From contig NZ_CP045118.1 of the NCBI RefSeq assembly GCF_009189165.1, positions 6,138,001 to 6,202,000 on the forward strand: DNA of 64,000 bases. Reading direction: 5' to 3'. Source of the stretch: Pseudomonas sp. SCB32. Its GTDB lineage: Bacteria; Pseudomonadota; Gammaproteobacteria; Pseudomonadales; Pseudomonadaceae. Positions within the stretch are counted from its first letter, which is position 1, and every line of letters begins with the position of its first letter. Both the position numbers and the translations under genes were made by a program. A model generated the notes under the pieces. It saw nothing but the letters and a program-made list of their open reading frames with translations. It had not been told where the DNA came from and ran no database searches. This document shows, piece by piece, positions 25,989 to 35,459 of this stretch.

Positions 25989-26873
25989 TCAGGACGCCTC
26001 TTCCGGGCGCTCCTCGTGGCTCTTCACCACTTTCGGCGACAGACGCAGGCTACGCAGGCTGCGCTTCACGCTCTTGAGGTGATTGACCAGGTCCGGGCCG
26101 CGAGCCATGGCCACGCCCATCGCCAGCACGTCGATCACCACCAGGTGGGCGATACGCGAGGTCAGCGGCGTGTAGATGTCGGTGTCTTCGTGTACATCCA
26201 CGGCCAGGTTCACCGTGGCCAGGTCCGCCAGCGGGGTCTGGCTCGGGCACAGGGTGATCAGCGTGGCGCCGGCCTCGCGCACCAGGTTGGCGGTCACCAG
26301 CAGGTCCTTGGAACGGCCGGACTGGGAGATGCAGATGGCCACGTCCGAAGGCTTCAGGGTCACCGCCGACATGGCCTGCATGTGCGGGTCGGAGTAAGCC
26401 GCCGCCGAGAGCAGCAGGCGGAAGAACTTGTGCTGGGCATCCGCCGCCACCGCGCCGGAGGCGCCGAAGCCGTAGAACTCCACGCGCTGGGCATGGGCGA
26501 TGGCCGCGATGGCGCGCTCCAGGGCGTGGGTGTCGAGGTGCTCACGGACCTCCATCAGCGAGTGCAGGGTGGTGTCGAAGATCTTCAGGCTGAAGTCCGC
26601 CACCGAGTCGGTCTCGTTGATCGAGAACTGGCCGAAGCTGGCGCCGGCGGCCAGGCTCTGCGCCAGCTTGAGCTTGAGGTCCTGGAAACCGCTGCAGCCG
26701 ATGGCGCGGCAGAAGCGCACGATGGTCGGCTCGCTGACGCCAACGCCATGGGCGAGGTCCGCCATGGAGCTGTGCATGACCGATGCAGGGTCCTGCATCA
26801 CGTGATCGGCAACCTTGAGCTCCGACTTGCGGAGCAGATGACGCGACTGGGCAATGTGCTGCAAAAGGTTCAC
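25989..26873 (-). CDS. HexR-like RpiR-family regulator
   Basis: A protein of 294 aa from a GTG at 26873; no ATG is available in frame upstream. The N-terminal RpiR HTH domain (LRKSELKVADHVMQDPASV, DLAHGVGVSEPTIVRFCRAIG) is followed by a SIS sugar-phosphate domain (FYGFGASGAVAADAQHKFF, ISQSGRSKDLL). HexR proteins repress glucose-6-phosphate and Entner-Doudoroff genes and are released by 2-keto-3-deoxy-6-phosphogluconate. It is divergent from zwf with a matching dyad between them. This corresponds to the second, less studied HexR-type gene of Pseudomonas, so the ligand may differ. Confidence 0.88.
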   Translation of the reverse strand: MNLLQHIAQSRHLLRKSELKVADHVMQDPASVMHSSMADLAHGVGVSEPTIVRFCRAIGCSGFQDLKLKLAQSLAAGASFGQFSINETDSVADFSLKIFDTTLHSLMEVREHLDTHALERAIAAIAHAQRVEFYGFGASGAVAADAQHKFFRLLLSAAAYSDPHMQAMSAVTLKPSDVAICISQSGRSKDLLVTANLVREAGATLITLCPSQTPLADLATVNLAVDVHEDTDIYTPLTSRIAHLVVIDVLAMGVAMARGPDLVNHLKSVKRSLRSLRLSPKVVKSHEERPEEAS

Positions 26874-26917
26874 AGGGGTAGGCTCGGTGATGATTGTCTG
26901 AGAATTCTGTAGTCTTG

Positions 26918-26934
26918 TTGTAGTTATACTACAA
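26918..26934. promoter_or_regulatory. HexR-type operator between regulator and zwf
   Basis: TTGTAGTTATACTACAA is a perfect inverted repeat (TTGTAGT-TAT-ACTACAA) that fits the HexR half-sites TTGT...ACAA. It lies 30 bp before zwf and 45 bp before the regulator start, well placed to control both. Confidence 0.75.
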
Positions 26935-26963
26935 ATCGACTCGCCAAGCCCAGGGAATAAGTC

Positions 26964-28439
26964 TTGAATACGCCCGCCAGCCTTAGTCTCCCCAGCTCCT
27001 GCGACATCCTGGTGTTCGGCGGTAGCGGCGACCTGGCCCTGCACAAGCTGCTGCCGGCGCTCTACCACCTGCACCGGGAAAACCGCCTGCCGGCCGACAC
27101 GCGTATTTTCGCCCTCGCCCGCAGCAATCGCGACACCGCCTCCTACCTCGCCCTGGCCGAGCGCAACTGCCGCGCCCAGGTGGCGCGCAACGACTTTTCC
27201 GCCGAGGCCTGGCGCAGTTTTGCCCAGCGCCTGGAATACCTGGCGATGGACGCCTCGCAGAGCGCCGACTTCGGCCGGCTGGCCAAGGCGCTCAAGCGCA
27301 GCGAAGGCCGCGTGCTGGTGCATTACCTGGCCACCGCACCGAGCCTGTTCGCGCCGATCGCACAGAACCTGAAGGTCGCCGGGCTGGCCGGACCTCTGGC
27401 GCGCATCGTGCTGGAGAAGCCGCTGGGCCATTCGCTGGACTCGGCGCTGGCGATCAACCAGGCCATCGGCGAGGTGTTCGACGAATCGCGGGTATTTCGC
27501 ATCGACCACTACCTGGGCAAGGAAACCGTGCAGAACCTGATGGCCCTGCGCTTCGCCAACACCCTGTTCGAGCCGGTGTGGCGCAACGGGCACATCGACC
27601 ACGTGCAGATCACCGTCAACGAGACCCTGGGCGTGGAGAACCGTGGCGGCTACTACGACCACGCCGGGGCCATGCGCGACATGGTGCAGAACCACCTGCT
27701 GCAGCTGCTCTGCCTGGTGACCATGGAAGCGCCGGTACGCTTCGACGCCGAGGCGGTGCGCAACGAGAAGGTGAAGATTCTCCAGGCTCTCAGGCCGATT
27801 TCCGGACAGGACGTGCAGGACAAGACGGTGCGCGGCCAGTACACCGCCGGGTACATCGGCGGGCAGGAGGTACCGGCCTACTGGTTCGAGAAAAATATCG
27901 ACAACGACAGCGATACGGAGACCTTCGTCGCCGTACAGGCCGAGATCGATAACTGGCGCTGGTCCGGCGTGCCTTTCTACCTGCGCACCGGCAAGCGCAT
28001 GGCGAAGAAGTGCTCGGAGATCGTCATCCAGTTCAAGCCGGCACCCAACGGCCTGATCGGCAGTACCGCCAGCACGGCCAACCGCCTGTGGATAAGGTTG
28101 CAGCCCGAAGAGCGCATCAGCGTGCAGCTGATGGCCAAGGCACCGGGCAAGGGCATGCAGCTGGAGCCGGTGGAACTGGACCTCAACCTCGCCGAGGCCT
28201 TCAGCCGCAACAAGCGCCGCTGGGACGCCTACGAGCGCCTGCTGCTGGACGTGATCGAGGGCGACTCGACCCTGTTCATGCGCCGCGACGAGGTGGAAGC
28301 GGCCTGGAGCTGGGTCGACCCGATCCTTGCCGGCTGGCACGAGCACTACCAGAGCCCGCGCCCCTACCCCGCTGGCAGCAATGGGCCGGAGCAGGCGCAG
28401 ACGCTGCTGGAGCTGCAGGGGCGCAAATGGCTGGAGTGA
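26964..28439 (+). CDS. zwf: Glucose-6-phosphate 1-dehydrogenase
   Basis: A protein of 491 aa. It oxidises glucose-6-phosphate to 6-phosphogluconolactone with NAD(P)+. The Rossmann motif is VFGGSGDLALHKLLPAL, the substrate site is RIDHYLGKETVQNLMALRFAN, and FYLRTGKRM lies in the C-terminal domain. The start is a TTG at 26964 with AGGGAA seven bases upstream. The first in-frame ATG is far inside the coenzyme domain, so TTG is required. No pgl or eda follows, unlike the main Pseudomonas zwf operon, so this is probably the second isoenzyme. It is controlled from the dyad at 26918. Confidence 0.94.
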   Translation: MNTPASLSLPSSCDILVFGGSGDLALHKLLPALYHLHRENRLPADTRIFALARSNRDTASYLALAERNCRAQVARNDFSAEAWRSFAQRLEYLAMDASQSADFGRLAKALKRSEGRVLVHYLATAPSLFAPIAQNLKVAGLAGPLARIVLEKPLGHSLDSALAINQAIGEVFDESRVFRIDHYLGKETVQNLMALRFANTLFEPVWRNGHIDHVQITVNETLGVENRGGYYDHAGAMRDMVQNHLLQLLCLVTMEAPVRFDAEAVRNEKVKILQALRPISGQDVQDKTVRGQYTAGYIGGQEVPAYWFEKNIDNDSDTETFVAVQAEIDNWRWSGVPFYLRTGKRMAKKCSEIVIQFKPAPNGLIGSTASTANRLWIRLQPEERISVQLMAKAPGKGMQLEPVELDLNLAEAFSRNKRRWDAYERLLLDVIEGDSTLFMRRDEVEAAWSWVDPILAGWHEHYQSPRPYPAGSNGPEQAQTLLELQGRKWLE

Positions 28440-28446
28440 GGCTCCC

Positions 28447-28527
28447 GTAGGATAGGTAGAGCGCAGCGAAACCCATGCTGTCGGTGCGCGGGATTGATGG
28501 GTATCGCTTCGCTCCACACCATCCTAC
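28447..28527. repeat. 81-bp palindromic element, copy 1
   Basis: The left arm GTAGGATAGGTAGAGCGCAG continues to CGAAACCCAT. The right arm ATGGGTATCGCTTCGCTCCA continues to CACCATCCTAC. Between them is GCTGTCGGTGCGCGGGATTG. It is an inverted copy of the element at 30097. Confidence 0.85.
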
Positions 28528-28648
28528 GAGGAGTTCGCCAGGCACATCGTCGCCAGAGCGTTCACATGATCCGTTGACCTCGCTCAGCACGCACAACCCG
28601 CGGATTTCCTAGAGTGGCGGCCTTTTTCCCACAACCCGCTCCGCCGCC

Positions 28649-30052
28649 ATGTCCCACACTCCGTTTTCCCCCGAACTGCTCTGCCCCGCCGGCTCGCTGA
28701 AAAACCTGCGCCACGCCTTCGCCTATGGCGCCGACGCCGTCTACGCCGGCCAGCCGCGCTACAGCCTGCGGGTGCGCAACAACGAATTCGACCACGCCAA
28801 CCTCGCCACCGGCATCAATGAAGCCCACGCCCTGGGCAAGCGCCTGTACGTAGTGGTGAACATCGCCCCGCACAACGCCAAGCTGAAAACCTTCCTGCAG
28901 GACGTGGAGTCGGTGATCACTCTCGGGCCGGATGCGCTGATCATGTCAGATCCCGGCCTGATCATGCTGGTTCGCCAGAATTTTCCCGAGGTTGATATCC
29001 ATCTCTCGGTGCAGGCCAATGCGGTGAACTGGGCCAGCGTGGAGTTCTGGCGCCAGCAGGGCCTGAAGCGGGTGATCCTGTCCCGCGAGCTGTCGCTGGA
29101 GGAAATCGGCGAGATCCGCGAGCGTGTGCCCAGCATGGAGCTGGAAGTCTTCGTCCACGGCGCGCTGTGCATGGCCTATTCCGGCCGCTGCCTGCTGTCG
29201 GGCTACATCAACCGCCGCGACCCCAACCAGGGCACCTGCACCAATGCCTGCCGCTGGGAGTACAAGACCCACGCCGCCCACGAGGACGAGCTGGGCCATG
29301 CGGTGCGCAACGTCGAGCCGACCCTGGGCATCGGCGCTCCGAGCCGGGAAATCGTCCTGCTGGAGGAAGGCAATCGCCCTGGCGAGCTGATGGAGGCCTT
29401 CGAGGACGAGCACGGCACCTACATCATGAATTCCAAGGACCTGCGCGCCATCCAGCATGTGCAGCGTTTGACGCAGATGGGCGTGCATTCGCTGAAGATC
29501 GAGGGTCGGACCAAGTCCCACTACTACGTCGCCCGCACCGCCCAGGCCTACCGCAAGGCCATTGATGACGCCGTCGCCGGACGCGCCTTCGACCTCGGCC
29601 TGATGGACACCCTGGAGTCCCTCGCCCACCGCGGTTATACCGAGGGCTTCCTGCGCCGCCATGTGCATGACGAGTACCAGAACTACCAGTACGGCCACTC
29701 CCTTTCCGAGCGCCAGCAGTTCGTCGGCGAGTTCACCGGGGAGCGCCGCCACGGCCTGGCCGAGGTGCGGGTGAAGAATCGCTTCGAGGTGGGCGACAGC
29801 GTCGAGCTGATGACCCCGGCCGGCAACCGTACCTTCCGCCTGCAGGCGTTGGAGAACAATCGGGGCGAGTCCATCAGCGTCGCGCCGGGGGATGGGCATG
29901 TGGTCTATCTGCCGGTGCCCGAGGGGCTGGACCTGCAATACGCGCTGCTGATGCGCAACCTCAACGGCGGGAACACGCGGGATGCGCGGGAGCCGGCTGC
30001 GGCAGAAGGCTGCGGGAACGATTGCGGCAAGTGCGGGTGTGGCGGGAGCTGA
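28649..30052 (+). CDS. Peptidase U32-family protein
   Basis: A protein of 467 aa. The U32 core is clear: LLCPAGSLKNLRHAFAYGADAVYAG at the N-terminus, VNIAPHNAKLKTF, LSRELSLEEI, and the family signature ELEVFVHGALCMAYSGRCLLS, then NQGTCTNACRW with its Cys. Many U32 proteins (RlhA, TrhP) are now known to be RNA hydroxylation enzymes that use prephenate, rather than proteases. This length and the YegQ-like C-terminal domain fit TrhP, the tRNA hydroxylation protein. The Cys-rich tail CGNDCGKCGCGGS is unusual and could bind metal. Two inverted copies of an 80-bp element flank the gene. Confidence 0.88.
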   Translation: MSHTPFSPELLCPAGSLKNLRHAFAYGADAVYAGQPRYSLRVRNNEFDHANLATGINEAHALGKRLYVVVNIAPHNAKLKTFLQDVESVITLGPDALIMSDPGLIMLVRQNFPEVDIHLSVQANAVNWASVEFWRQQGLKRVILSRELSLEEIGEIRERVPSMELEVFVHGALCMAYSGRCLLSGYINRRDPNQGTCTNACRWEYKTHAAHEDELGHAVRNVEPTLGIGAPSREIVLLEEGNRPGELMEAFEDEHGTYIMNSKDLRAIQHVQRLTQMGVHSLKIEGRTKSHYYVARTAQAYRKAIDDAVAGRAFDLGLMDTLESLAHRGYTEGFLRRHVHDEYQNYQYGHSLSERQQFVGEFTGERRHGLAEVRVKNRFEVGDSVELMTPAGNRTFRLQALENNRGESISVAPGDGHVVYLPVPEGLDLQYALLMRNLNGGNTRDAREPAAAEGCGNDCGKCGCGGS

Positions 30053-30096
30053 CCGGTCGGCCGCCCCTGCTACCGGAACAACCGTCGAAACGCCCG

Positions 30097-30178
30097 CAGG
30101 ATGGCGTGGAGCGCAGCGATACCCATCAATCCCGTGCACCGGCAGCATGGGTATCGCTGCGCTCCACCCATCCTACGC
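30097..30178. repeat. 82-bp palindromic element, copy 2 (inverted relative to copy 1)
   Basis: The left arm GCAGGATGGCGTGGAGCGCA continues to GCGATACCCAT. The right arm ATGGGTATCGCTGCGCTCCA continues to CCCATCCTACGC. The core CAATCCCGTGCACCGGCAGC is the reverse complement of the core at 28477, with two changes. Confidence 0.85.
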
Positions 30179-30206
30179 AAACAATGCCAGCCCGAACCCA
30201 CCGGCC

Positions 30207-30920
30207 TCACGGATTCTGCAGAAACACCACATACCCCCTGAACCACGGACTCCGCGCCAGATAGTCCGGCGCCTGCCACTCCCCGTACTGCGCCAGCCCG
30301 ATGCGGAACGGCAGCTGCAATCGGGCCACGCGCGGCAGATAGGCCTGGTAGTTGGGAATGGTGTGCCGGCCCTGGTAGGTCTGCACCACCACTTCATCTA
30401 CGACGCCGGCCAGTCGGTTGATGGTTTCAGGCGCACCGTTGCTGCCCCAGTCCATCAGGCCGGTGATGCTCAGCCGGCAATCCGCCGGCAGGCGCTTGCG
30501 CAGGTCCTGGAGGAAGTCGACGTACTCACCCAGGTAGCGCGTGCGCGCATCGAAGTCGATCTGCACACCCACCACCGGATTGCCGGCGGCGCGCCAGCGG
30601 CGCAGCTGGGCCAGCAGGGTGCGGTAGATGTCCTCGTGCCAGCGCAGGGTATGGGCGCGGTAGACCACCCAGACTTCGCCCTGCGACAGGCGCGGAATGG
30701 CGATGCCCTGGGCGATCAGCCGGGCGTTGCCGTTCTTGTAGCGCGGCGCGCTGACCTGGCCCTGCAGCACGTAGAGGGTGCGCGCCTGGGCCAGCACCGG
30801 TTGCGCGGCGACGCCGCTCCACAGCCAGAAGGCATCGTGGTCGGCGGCATCCACCTCGCCGGCGACGGCCCCGGCGCTGCCCAGCAGCAGCGCCAGGGCG
30901 ACCGCAACGGTGCGCAGCAT
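30207..30920 (-). CDS. DUF3142-family envelope protein
   Basis: A protein of 237 aa with a signal peptide (cleavage near AVAGEV). The mature domain has a TIM-barrel-like pattern: WVVYRAHTLRW, VVGVQIDFDART, LSITGLMDW and VVQTYQGRHT, with acidic residues on strand ends as in glycoside hydrolase relatives. DUF3142 proteins have no established substrate. The gene starts 4 bp after the large upstream gene and is surely co-transcribed with it. Confidence 0.82.
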   Translation of the reverse strand: MLRTVAVALALLLGSAGAVAGEVDAADHDAFWLWSGVAAQPVLAQARTLYVLQGQVSAPRYKNGNARLIAQGIAIPRLSQGEVWVVYRAHTLRWHEDIYRTLLAQLRRWRAAGNPVVGVQIDFDARTRYLGEYVDFLQDLRKRLPADCRLSITGLMDWGSNGAPETINRLAGVVDEVVVQTYQGRHTIPNYQAYLPRVARLQLPFRIGLAQYGEWQAPDYLARSPWFRGYVVFLQNP

Positions 30921-30924
30921 CGGC

Positions 30925-33108
30925 TTACCAGTAGTACTTCAGCGCCTTCGCCCAGGGCGTGGCGGCGTGCTGGCTCTTGAGCGCACGGAACCACTGCTTG
31001 CGCTGCGACGGGGCGATGTCCTGGCTGCCGCAGCCGTTGAAGCCGCTGGGCGCGAAGCAGTTGATCGCGCGGAACAGCGCATAGGCGCGGTCGTCTTCCG
31101 GTGCCTGCTTGTCGGCGATGACCTTGAGGTAGCCATCCATGCGCGAATACGCGGTGCCGGCGAACAACGACTCGCTGCCGCCCAGCTCGCGCTCGCTCGG
31201 CGGGTTGTCCAGCGGGAAGCTGTCCAGGTTGTTGCGCAGGATGAACTCGCCCAGGCAGTTCAGCGCCTTCGGTGGCTGCGGGCTCTGTTGCAGGTCGCGA
31301 GCCACGTCGGCGATCGCCGGGCATTCGTAGCCGGTGTCGTTCTTGCCGCCCGGCCACTGGAACAGCGTCAGCGGCATGCTGCCGTAGAGGTAGCCGATGC
31401 TGGCGCCCAGCGGCTTGCTGGTCGGCTCGGCGGGCAGCAGCGCGAGGTCGTTGATGAAGGCCGGGTACTGGCCGTGCAGCAGGTCCTTGTAGAGCAGGGC
31501 GAACAGCGCGGTGTCGCGCTCCTCGATCGATGCCGAAGTGGAGCGCGCCTGCTGGCGCAGCAGCTCGGGGCTGGCGACGTGGCGCAGGAGAATCTCGCGG
31601 ATGATCGGCGTCTGTACCGGCGAACCCTCGGCGAAGACCTTCACCAGGCGGTCGCTGCGCTCATAGTTGAAGGCCAGGGCCAGTTCGATCTGGTCGTGCT
31701 GCAGCGGCTGACGGGCCAGGGGCAGCAGGCGCAGCCAGAGCTTCTCGGCGCCCAGCCAGTCATTGCCGGCCTCCAGGGCAAAGCCACGCAGGGTCTGCTG
31801 GCTGAAAGCGAGGTAGTCGAGCTTCTCGGGGATGTCCTCGGGCAGATTCTTCAGCGCCTCGGCCGGCTTTTCCTCGACGTACAGCTGGTAAGCCGCGGTC
31901 AGGTAGTCGTGCAGCCCAGGTTGCTTGGCGAACAGCTCCTTTTGCCCTGCGAGGGCGGCGCTGTCCAGCGCGCGGGACTCGTTCGGCTCGTGATGGCGCA
32001 TCTGCATCAGGTCGAGCACGGCCAGCAGGCGTGGATCGCTGACATCGGCCGGATGAGCAGTCACCAGCAGCTTGTTGTCGACTTCCTGGATCAGCGGGCC
32101 CAGGTCGCCCTCGGCGTCGCGACGGGCGAACAGCTCGGCGTACTCACCGGCCAGCCGGCCCTCATCGCTCATCAGCCAATAGATGCGGCGCAGCAGGCCC
32201 TTGGCCGAGGCGCTGTACTGGCCCTGTGGATAACGCTCGAGGTAGTCGCCCAGGCTCGCCTCGGCACTCTTCAGGACGTTCTTGTCGACCTTGCGCAGAT
32301 CGGGGTAGCCCATGTCGTCGAAGGCGTTCTGCTGGGCCTCGTTGAGCTGGCTGCGGGCGACCATGTAGCGCGCGGTTTCCTGTACCCAGGACAGGTCGCT
32401 GTCCTGCAGGGCGCGAAAGGCCTTGAGCGCCTCGCCGAAGCGGCCGCTGTAGAACTCCGCCGCACCTTTGAGGTAAGTGGCGAACGCCTTGCCCGGCGCG
32501 GATTTCAGGTCGCCGGGCAGGATGACGGTGAGCCGCGTGTCGTCCCACTGGCAGGCCCCGAGCAGGGTCAGGCGGCCGCGCGCCAGGCTCTGCCGCTCCT
32601 CGGCGGACAGTCCTTCGACGAGCAGCAGCTGGCTCAGGAAGTCCTGGGCTGTGCTGGCGTTGTTGCTGCGGCAGCGGCTGCCTTCGCCGCTGGCGAAGCT
32701 GTCGGCGGACTGCGCCAGGCTGTCCGCCGGCAAGCCGATGCGCGCCACCAGGTCGGCCAGCGGCGCGGACGCCCGGGTAGCGTTCGCCGGACCCTCGCCA
32801 TCGGTGGACGATCCATCCTCGAGCCACCTCGCCATGGGGAACGGCACCTTGCCGTAACCCAGCTGCTGCTCGTCATCGGAGAGCGGCCGGTCCGGGATAT
32901 TCGCCTGGCCAGAATCGGCCAGCAGCAGCTGCAGGTTGATCCGGCTGTCATTGCCGGGGCTCAGGAACGGCAGGCTGTTGCACACGTCCAGCGTGTCGCG
33001 CTTGAGGTTCCAGCTCGGGTAACAGGAATCGTCGCTGCTCGCGCGCGCTTCCTGCACGCCGAGGCAGCCAATCGTCAGGGCCAGAAGGGTGAGTCCGTGC
33101 AGACGCAT
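30925..33108 (-). CDS. Large periplasmic helical-repeat protein, unknown
   Basis: A protein of 727 aa with a signal peptide ([23 protein letters not shown], cleavage near 23). The rest is mostly helical with TPR-like units: [50 protein letters not shown] few conserved Cys include CYPSWN, CRSNN, CQWDD, and the [11 protein letters not shown] pair near the C-terminus. It corresponds to the conserved hypothetical that precedes the DUF3142 gene in related Pseudomonas. The two likely act together in the periplasm. Function unknown. Confidence 0.8.
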   Translation of the reverse strand: MRLHGLTLLALTIGCLGVQEARASSDDSCYPSWNLKRDTLDVCNSLPFLSPGNDSRINLQLLLADSGQANIPDRPLSDDEQQLGYGKVPFPMARWLEDGSSTDGEGPANATRASAPLADLVARIGLPADSLAQSADSFASGEGSRCRSNNASTAQDFLSQLLLVEGLSAEERQSLARGRLTLLGACQWDDTRLTVILPGDLKSAPGKAFATYLKGAAEFYSGRFGEALKAFRALQDSDLSWVQETARYMVARSQLNEAQQNAFDDMGYPDLRKVDKNVLKSAEASLGDYLERYPQGQYSASAKGLLRRIYWLMSDEGRLAGEYAELFARRDAEGDLGPLIQEVDNKLLVTAHPADVSDPRLLAVLDLMQMRHHEPNESRALDSAALAGQKELFAKQPGLHDYLTAAYQLYVEEKPAEALKNLPEDIPEKLDYLAFSQQTLRGFALEAGNDWLGAEKLWLRLLPLARQPLQHDQIELALAFNYERSDRLVKVFAEGSPVQTPIIREILLRHVASPELLRQQARSTSASIEERDTALFALLYKDLLHGQYPAFINDLALLPAEPTSKPLGASIGYLYGSMPLTLFQWPGGKNDTGYECPAIADVARDLQQSPQPPKALNCLGEFILRNNLDSFPLDNPPSERELGGSESLFAGTAYSRMDGYLKVIADKQAPEDDRAYALFRAINCFAPSGFNGCGSQDIAPSQRKQWFRALKSQHAATPWAKALKYYW

Positions 33109-33356
33109 GGAGGGTCCTTGTCCGTTGGGGCCCGCACGTCGGGCGCGGGGGGTTGGTTCAGTGGGAAGAATCTTACCTCGCCGCCCTTGCACTTGCGCGC
33201 TTCTATCGTCGCAGGACGGTAAACGCCAGCGAGCGCACGCCAGAGCCTGCGACACGTTGTCCAACTGAGGACTTGTTTGCTCCGGCGCAAAGAAGATTCC
33301 GCCCCAGAGGGTATCTCTGTGCTCAACGACGCATCGTCCATTACGGAGAAGTACCC

Positions 33357-34508
33357 ATGCATGATCAGGAAGAGATGTCCCTTTCCCGGCGCACCCTGCT
33401 GGCCGGCGCGGTGGTCCTCGGTGTCACCGGCTCGATGCTCGGCAGCACCCGGGCCTTCGCCAAGGGCGAGCCCGCACCGAAGAACATGGGGCCGGCGGCT
33501 GACCTGTCGACGCTGGAGCACGTCCAGATCGAGCTGGTCGCCCCACCCTTCGTCCACGCGCACGAGCAACGCGCCACGGGCAAGCCGCGCGTGGTCCAGT
33601 TCCGCATGGTGATCGAGGAGAAGAAGCTGGTCATCGACGACGACGGCACCGAGATCCACGCCATGACTTTCAACGGCTCGGTACCGGGACCGCTGATGGT
33701 GGTGCACCAGGACGACTACCTCGAACTCACCCTGGTCAACCCGGCCAGCAACACCCTGACCCACAACATCGACTTCCACGCCTCCACCGGCGCCCTGGGC
33801 GGCGGGGCGCTGACCATCATCCAGCCCGGCGAGGAGGTCAAGCTGCGCTTCAAGGCCACCCGCCCCGGCGTATTCGTCTACCACTGCGCACCGGGCGGGG
33901 CGATGATCCCCTGGCACGTGGTCTCGGGCATGAACGGCGCCATCATGGTGCTGCCGCGCGACGGCCTGAGGGACCGTAACGGCAAGCCGTTGAAGTACGA
34001 CAAGGTGTTCTACATCGGCGAACAGGACTTCTACGTCCCGCGCGACAAGGACGGCAACTTCAAGCGTTACGCCAAGCCGATGGACGGCTACAACGACATG
34101 CAGGAAGTCATGAAGGGGCTGGTCCCCAGCCATATCGTGTTCAACGGCAAGGTCGGCGCCCTCACCGGCAAGAACGCGCTCACCGCCAACGTCGGCGAGA
34201 CCCTGCTGCTGGTCCACTCCCAGGCCAACCGCGATACCCGCCCGCACCTGATCGGCGGCCACGGCGACCACGTCTGGGCCACCGGCAAGTTCAACAACCC
34301 CCCGGAGCAGGACCTGGAAACCTGGCTGATCCCCGGCGGTGCGGCCGGCGCATCGCTTTACACCTTCCTGCAGCCGGGCCTGTACACCTACCTCAACCAC
34401 AACCTGATCGAGGCGGTCCTGCTGGGCGCCGCCGCCCACATCCAGGTCGAAGGCAAGTGGAACGCCGACCTGATGAGCCAGATCGAGCCGCCCACGGCGA
34501 TCAAGTAA
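33357..34508 (+). CDS. nirK: Copper nitrite reductase NirK
   Basis: A protein of 383 aa. It reduces nitrite to nitric oxide in the periplasm. The Tat-like signal [13 protein letters not shown] ends near ARAFA-type sequence at residue 35. Two cupredoxin domains carry all copper ligands: type 1 H136, C177, H187, M192; type 2 H141, H176 and H348 (YLNHNLIEA). The catalytic Asp139 and the GGHGD His near 302 are present. The ATG at 33357 has GGAG upstream. nirV follows at 64 bp. No clear FNR/DNR box was found in the 248 bp before the gene. A nirS cluster is absent, so this island uses the copper enzyme. Confidence 0.97.
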   Translation: MHDQEEMSLSRRTLLAGAVVLGVTGSMLGSTRAFAKGEPAPKNMGPAADLSTLEHVQIELVAPPFVHAHEQRATGKPRVVQFRMVIEEKKLVIDDDGTEIHAMTFNGSVPGPLMVVHQDDYLELTLVNPASNTLTHNIDFHASTGALGGGALTIIQPGEEVKLRFKATRPGVFVYHCAPGGAMIPWHVVSGMNGAIMVLPRDGLRDRNGKPLKYDKVFYIGEQDFYVPRDKDGNFKRYAKPMDGYNDMQEVMKGLVPSHIVFNGKVGALTGKNALTANVGETLLLVHSQANRDTRPHLIGGHGDHVWATGKFNNPPEQDLETWLIPGGAAGASLYTFLQPGLYTYLNHNLIEAVLLGAAAHIQVEGKWNADLMSQIEPPTAIK

Positions 34509-34572
34509 GGCCCACGGCCGGCCCGCAGGGGCCGGTCATTTCCCGGACAGCGCTTCGCCGGACCTCACCGCC

Positions 34573-35394
34573 ATGCGCAAGACAACCCTGATCGGCGTCC
34601 CCATCGCATTGCTGATCGCCGCCACCACCCTGCTGCTACGGCCGCAGTACGACGCAGAGCTGGCGCCGGAAACCGTGAAGCTGGTGCCGCGCGCCTTCGA
34701 CTTCCGCCCGGCCGGCGACTACTGGCTGGAAAAGCGCGCGGTCGACGCCCCGTCACAGCGTGAGCACCTGGCCCCTCGCTTCGAAGTCATGAAGTACCAG
34801 GTCAGCCAGGCCGAGTACGCCCGCTGCGTGGCCGACGGCGATTGCCTGACGCTGGACAGCAACAGTGGCAACGCGGCGAACGCGGACCTCCCGCAAACCG
34901 GCGCCAGCCTGCTGGATGCACAGCTGTATGCCGACTGGCTGTCGAAGCGCACCGGCCAGGACTGGCGCCTGCCCACCGACCGCGAATGGGCTTTCTTCGC
35001 CGGCGCGCGCTGGGCCGATGATGCCCTGCGCATCGAGGATGATGACGGCAGCAACCCGGCCAGGCGCTGGCTGGCCCGTTACCGCCTCGAAGCCGAAAGC
35101 CGCACCAGCGCCTCGGCAGTGCCACAGGCGCGCGGCAGCCACGGCCTGAACGAGTTCGGCGTGGCGGACCTGGGCGGCAACGTCTGGGAATGGACGCAAA
35201 GCTGTCACCAGCGGGTCAATCTCGACGCCCAGGGCGCCCTGACCGACCGCGCGGAGTACTGCTCGATCCGCATCGCCGAAGGCCGCCACCGCGCCGCCAT
35301 CAACGATTTCGTCCGCGATGCCCGTGGTGGCGGCTGCAGCGCGGGACAGCCACCGGACAACCTGGGTTTCCGTCTGGTCCGGGGCATCCCTTGA
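34573..35394 (+). CDS. nirV: NirV, SUMF1/formylglycine-generating-like protein
   Basis: A protein of 273 aa. One N-terminal TM or signal segment (LIGVPIALLIAATTLLL) precedes an FGE-sulfatase-type domain: FEVMKYQVSQAEYARCV, WRLPTDREWAFFAGA, VADLGGNVWEWTQSC and NLGFRLVRGIP. Such genes next to nirK are called nirV. The product is thought to assist NirK maturation or activity, but its reaction is not established. The TGA stop lies within a DNR-type box that drives the next gene. Confidence 0.88.
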   Translation: MRKTTLIGVPIALLIAATTLLLRPQYDAELAPETVKLVPRAFDFRPAGDYWLEKRAVDAPSQREHLAPRFEVMKYQVSQAEYARCVADGDCLTLDSNSGNAANADLPQTGASLLDAQLYADWLSKRTGQDWRLPTDREWAFFAGARWADDALRIEDDDGSNPARRWLARYRLEAESRTSASAVPQARGSHGLNEFGVADLGGNVWEWTQSCHQRVNLDAQGALTDRAEYCSIRIAEGRHRAAINDFVRDARGGGCSAGQPPDNLGFRLVRGIP

Positions 35395-35404
35395 TTCCCC
35401 TCAA
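35391..35404 (+). promoter_or_regulatory. FNR/DNR-type box before the NnrR-like gene
   Basis: TTGATTCCCCTCAA matches TTGAT-N4-ATCAA at nine of ten informative positions. It overlaps the nirV stop and lies 55 bp before the GTG start at 35460, a normal distance for activation. Confidence 0.75.
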
Positions 35405-35459
35405 GTTTCGCCGCTGCGATTGAACGGTATGCTGCGGCGAACCGAAGGGAATCATTGCC

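Noticed and set aside
25989..28517. A very long open frame on the minus strand running from the RpiR gene through zwf
   Set aside because: It is the antisense shadow of GC-rich zwf; the real regulator starts at the GTG at 26873 and matches the RpiR family from there.
33250..33275. TTGTCCAACTGAGG as a possible FNR/DNR box before nirK
   Set aside because: The right half does not match ATCAA; it is too weak to claim.
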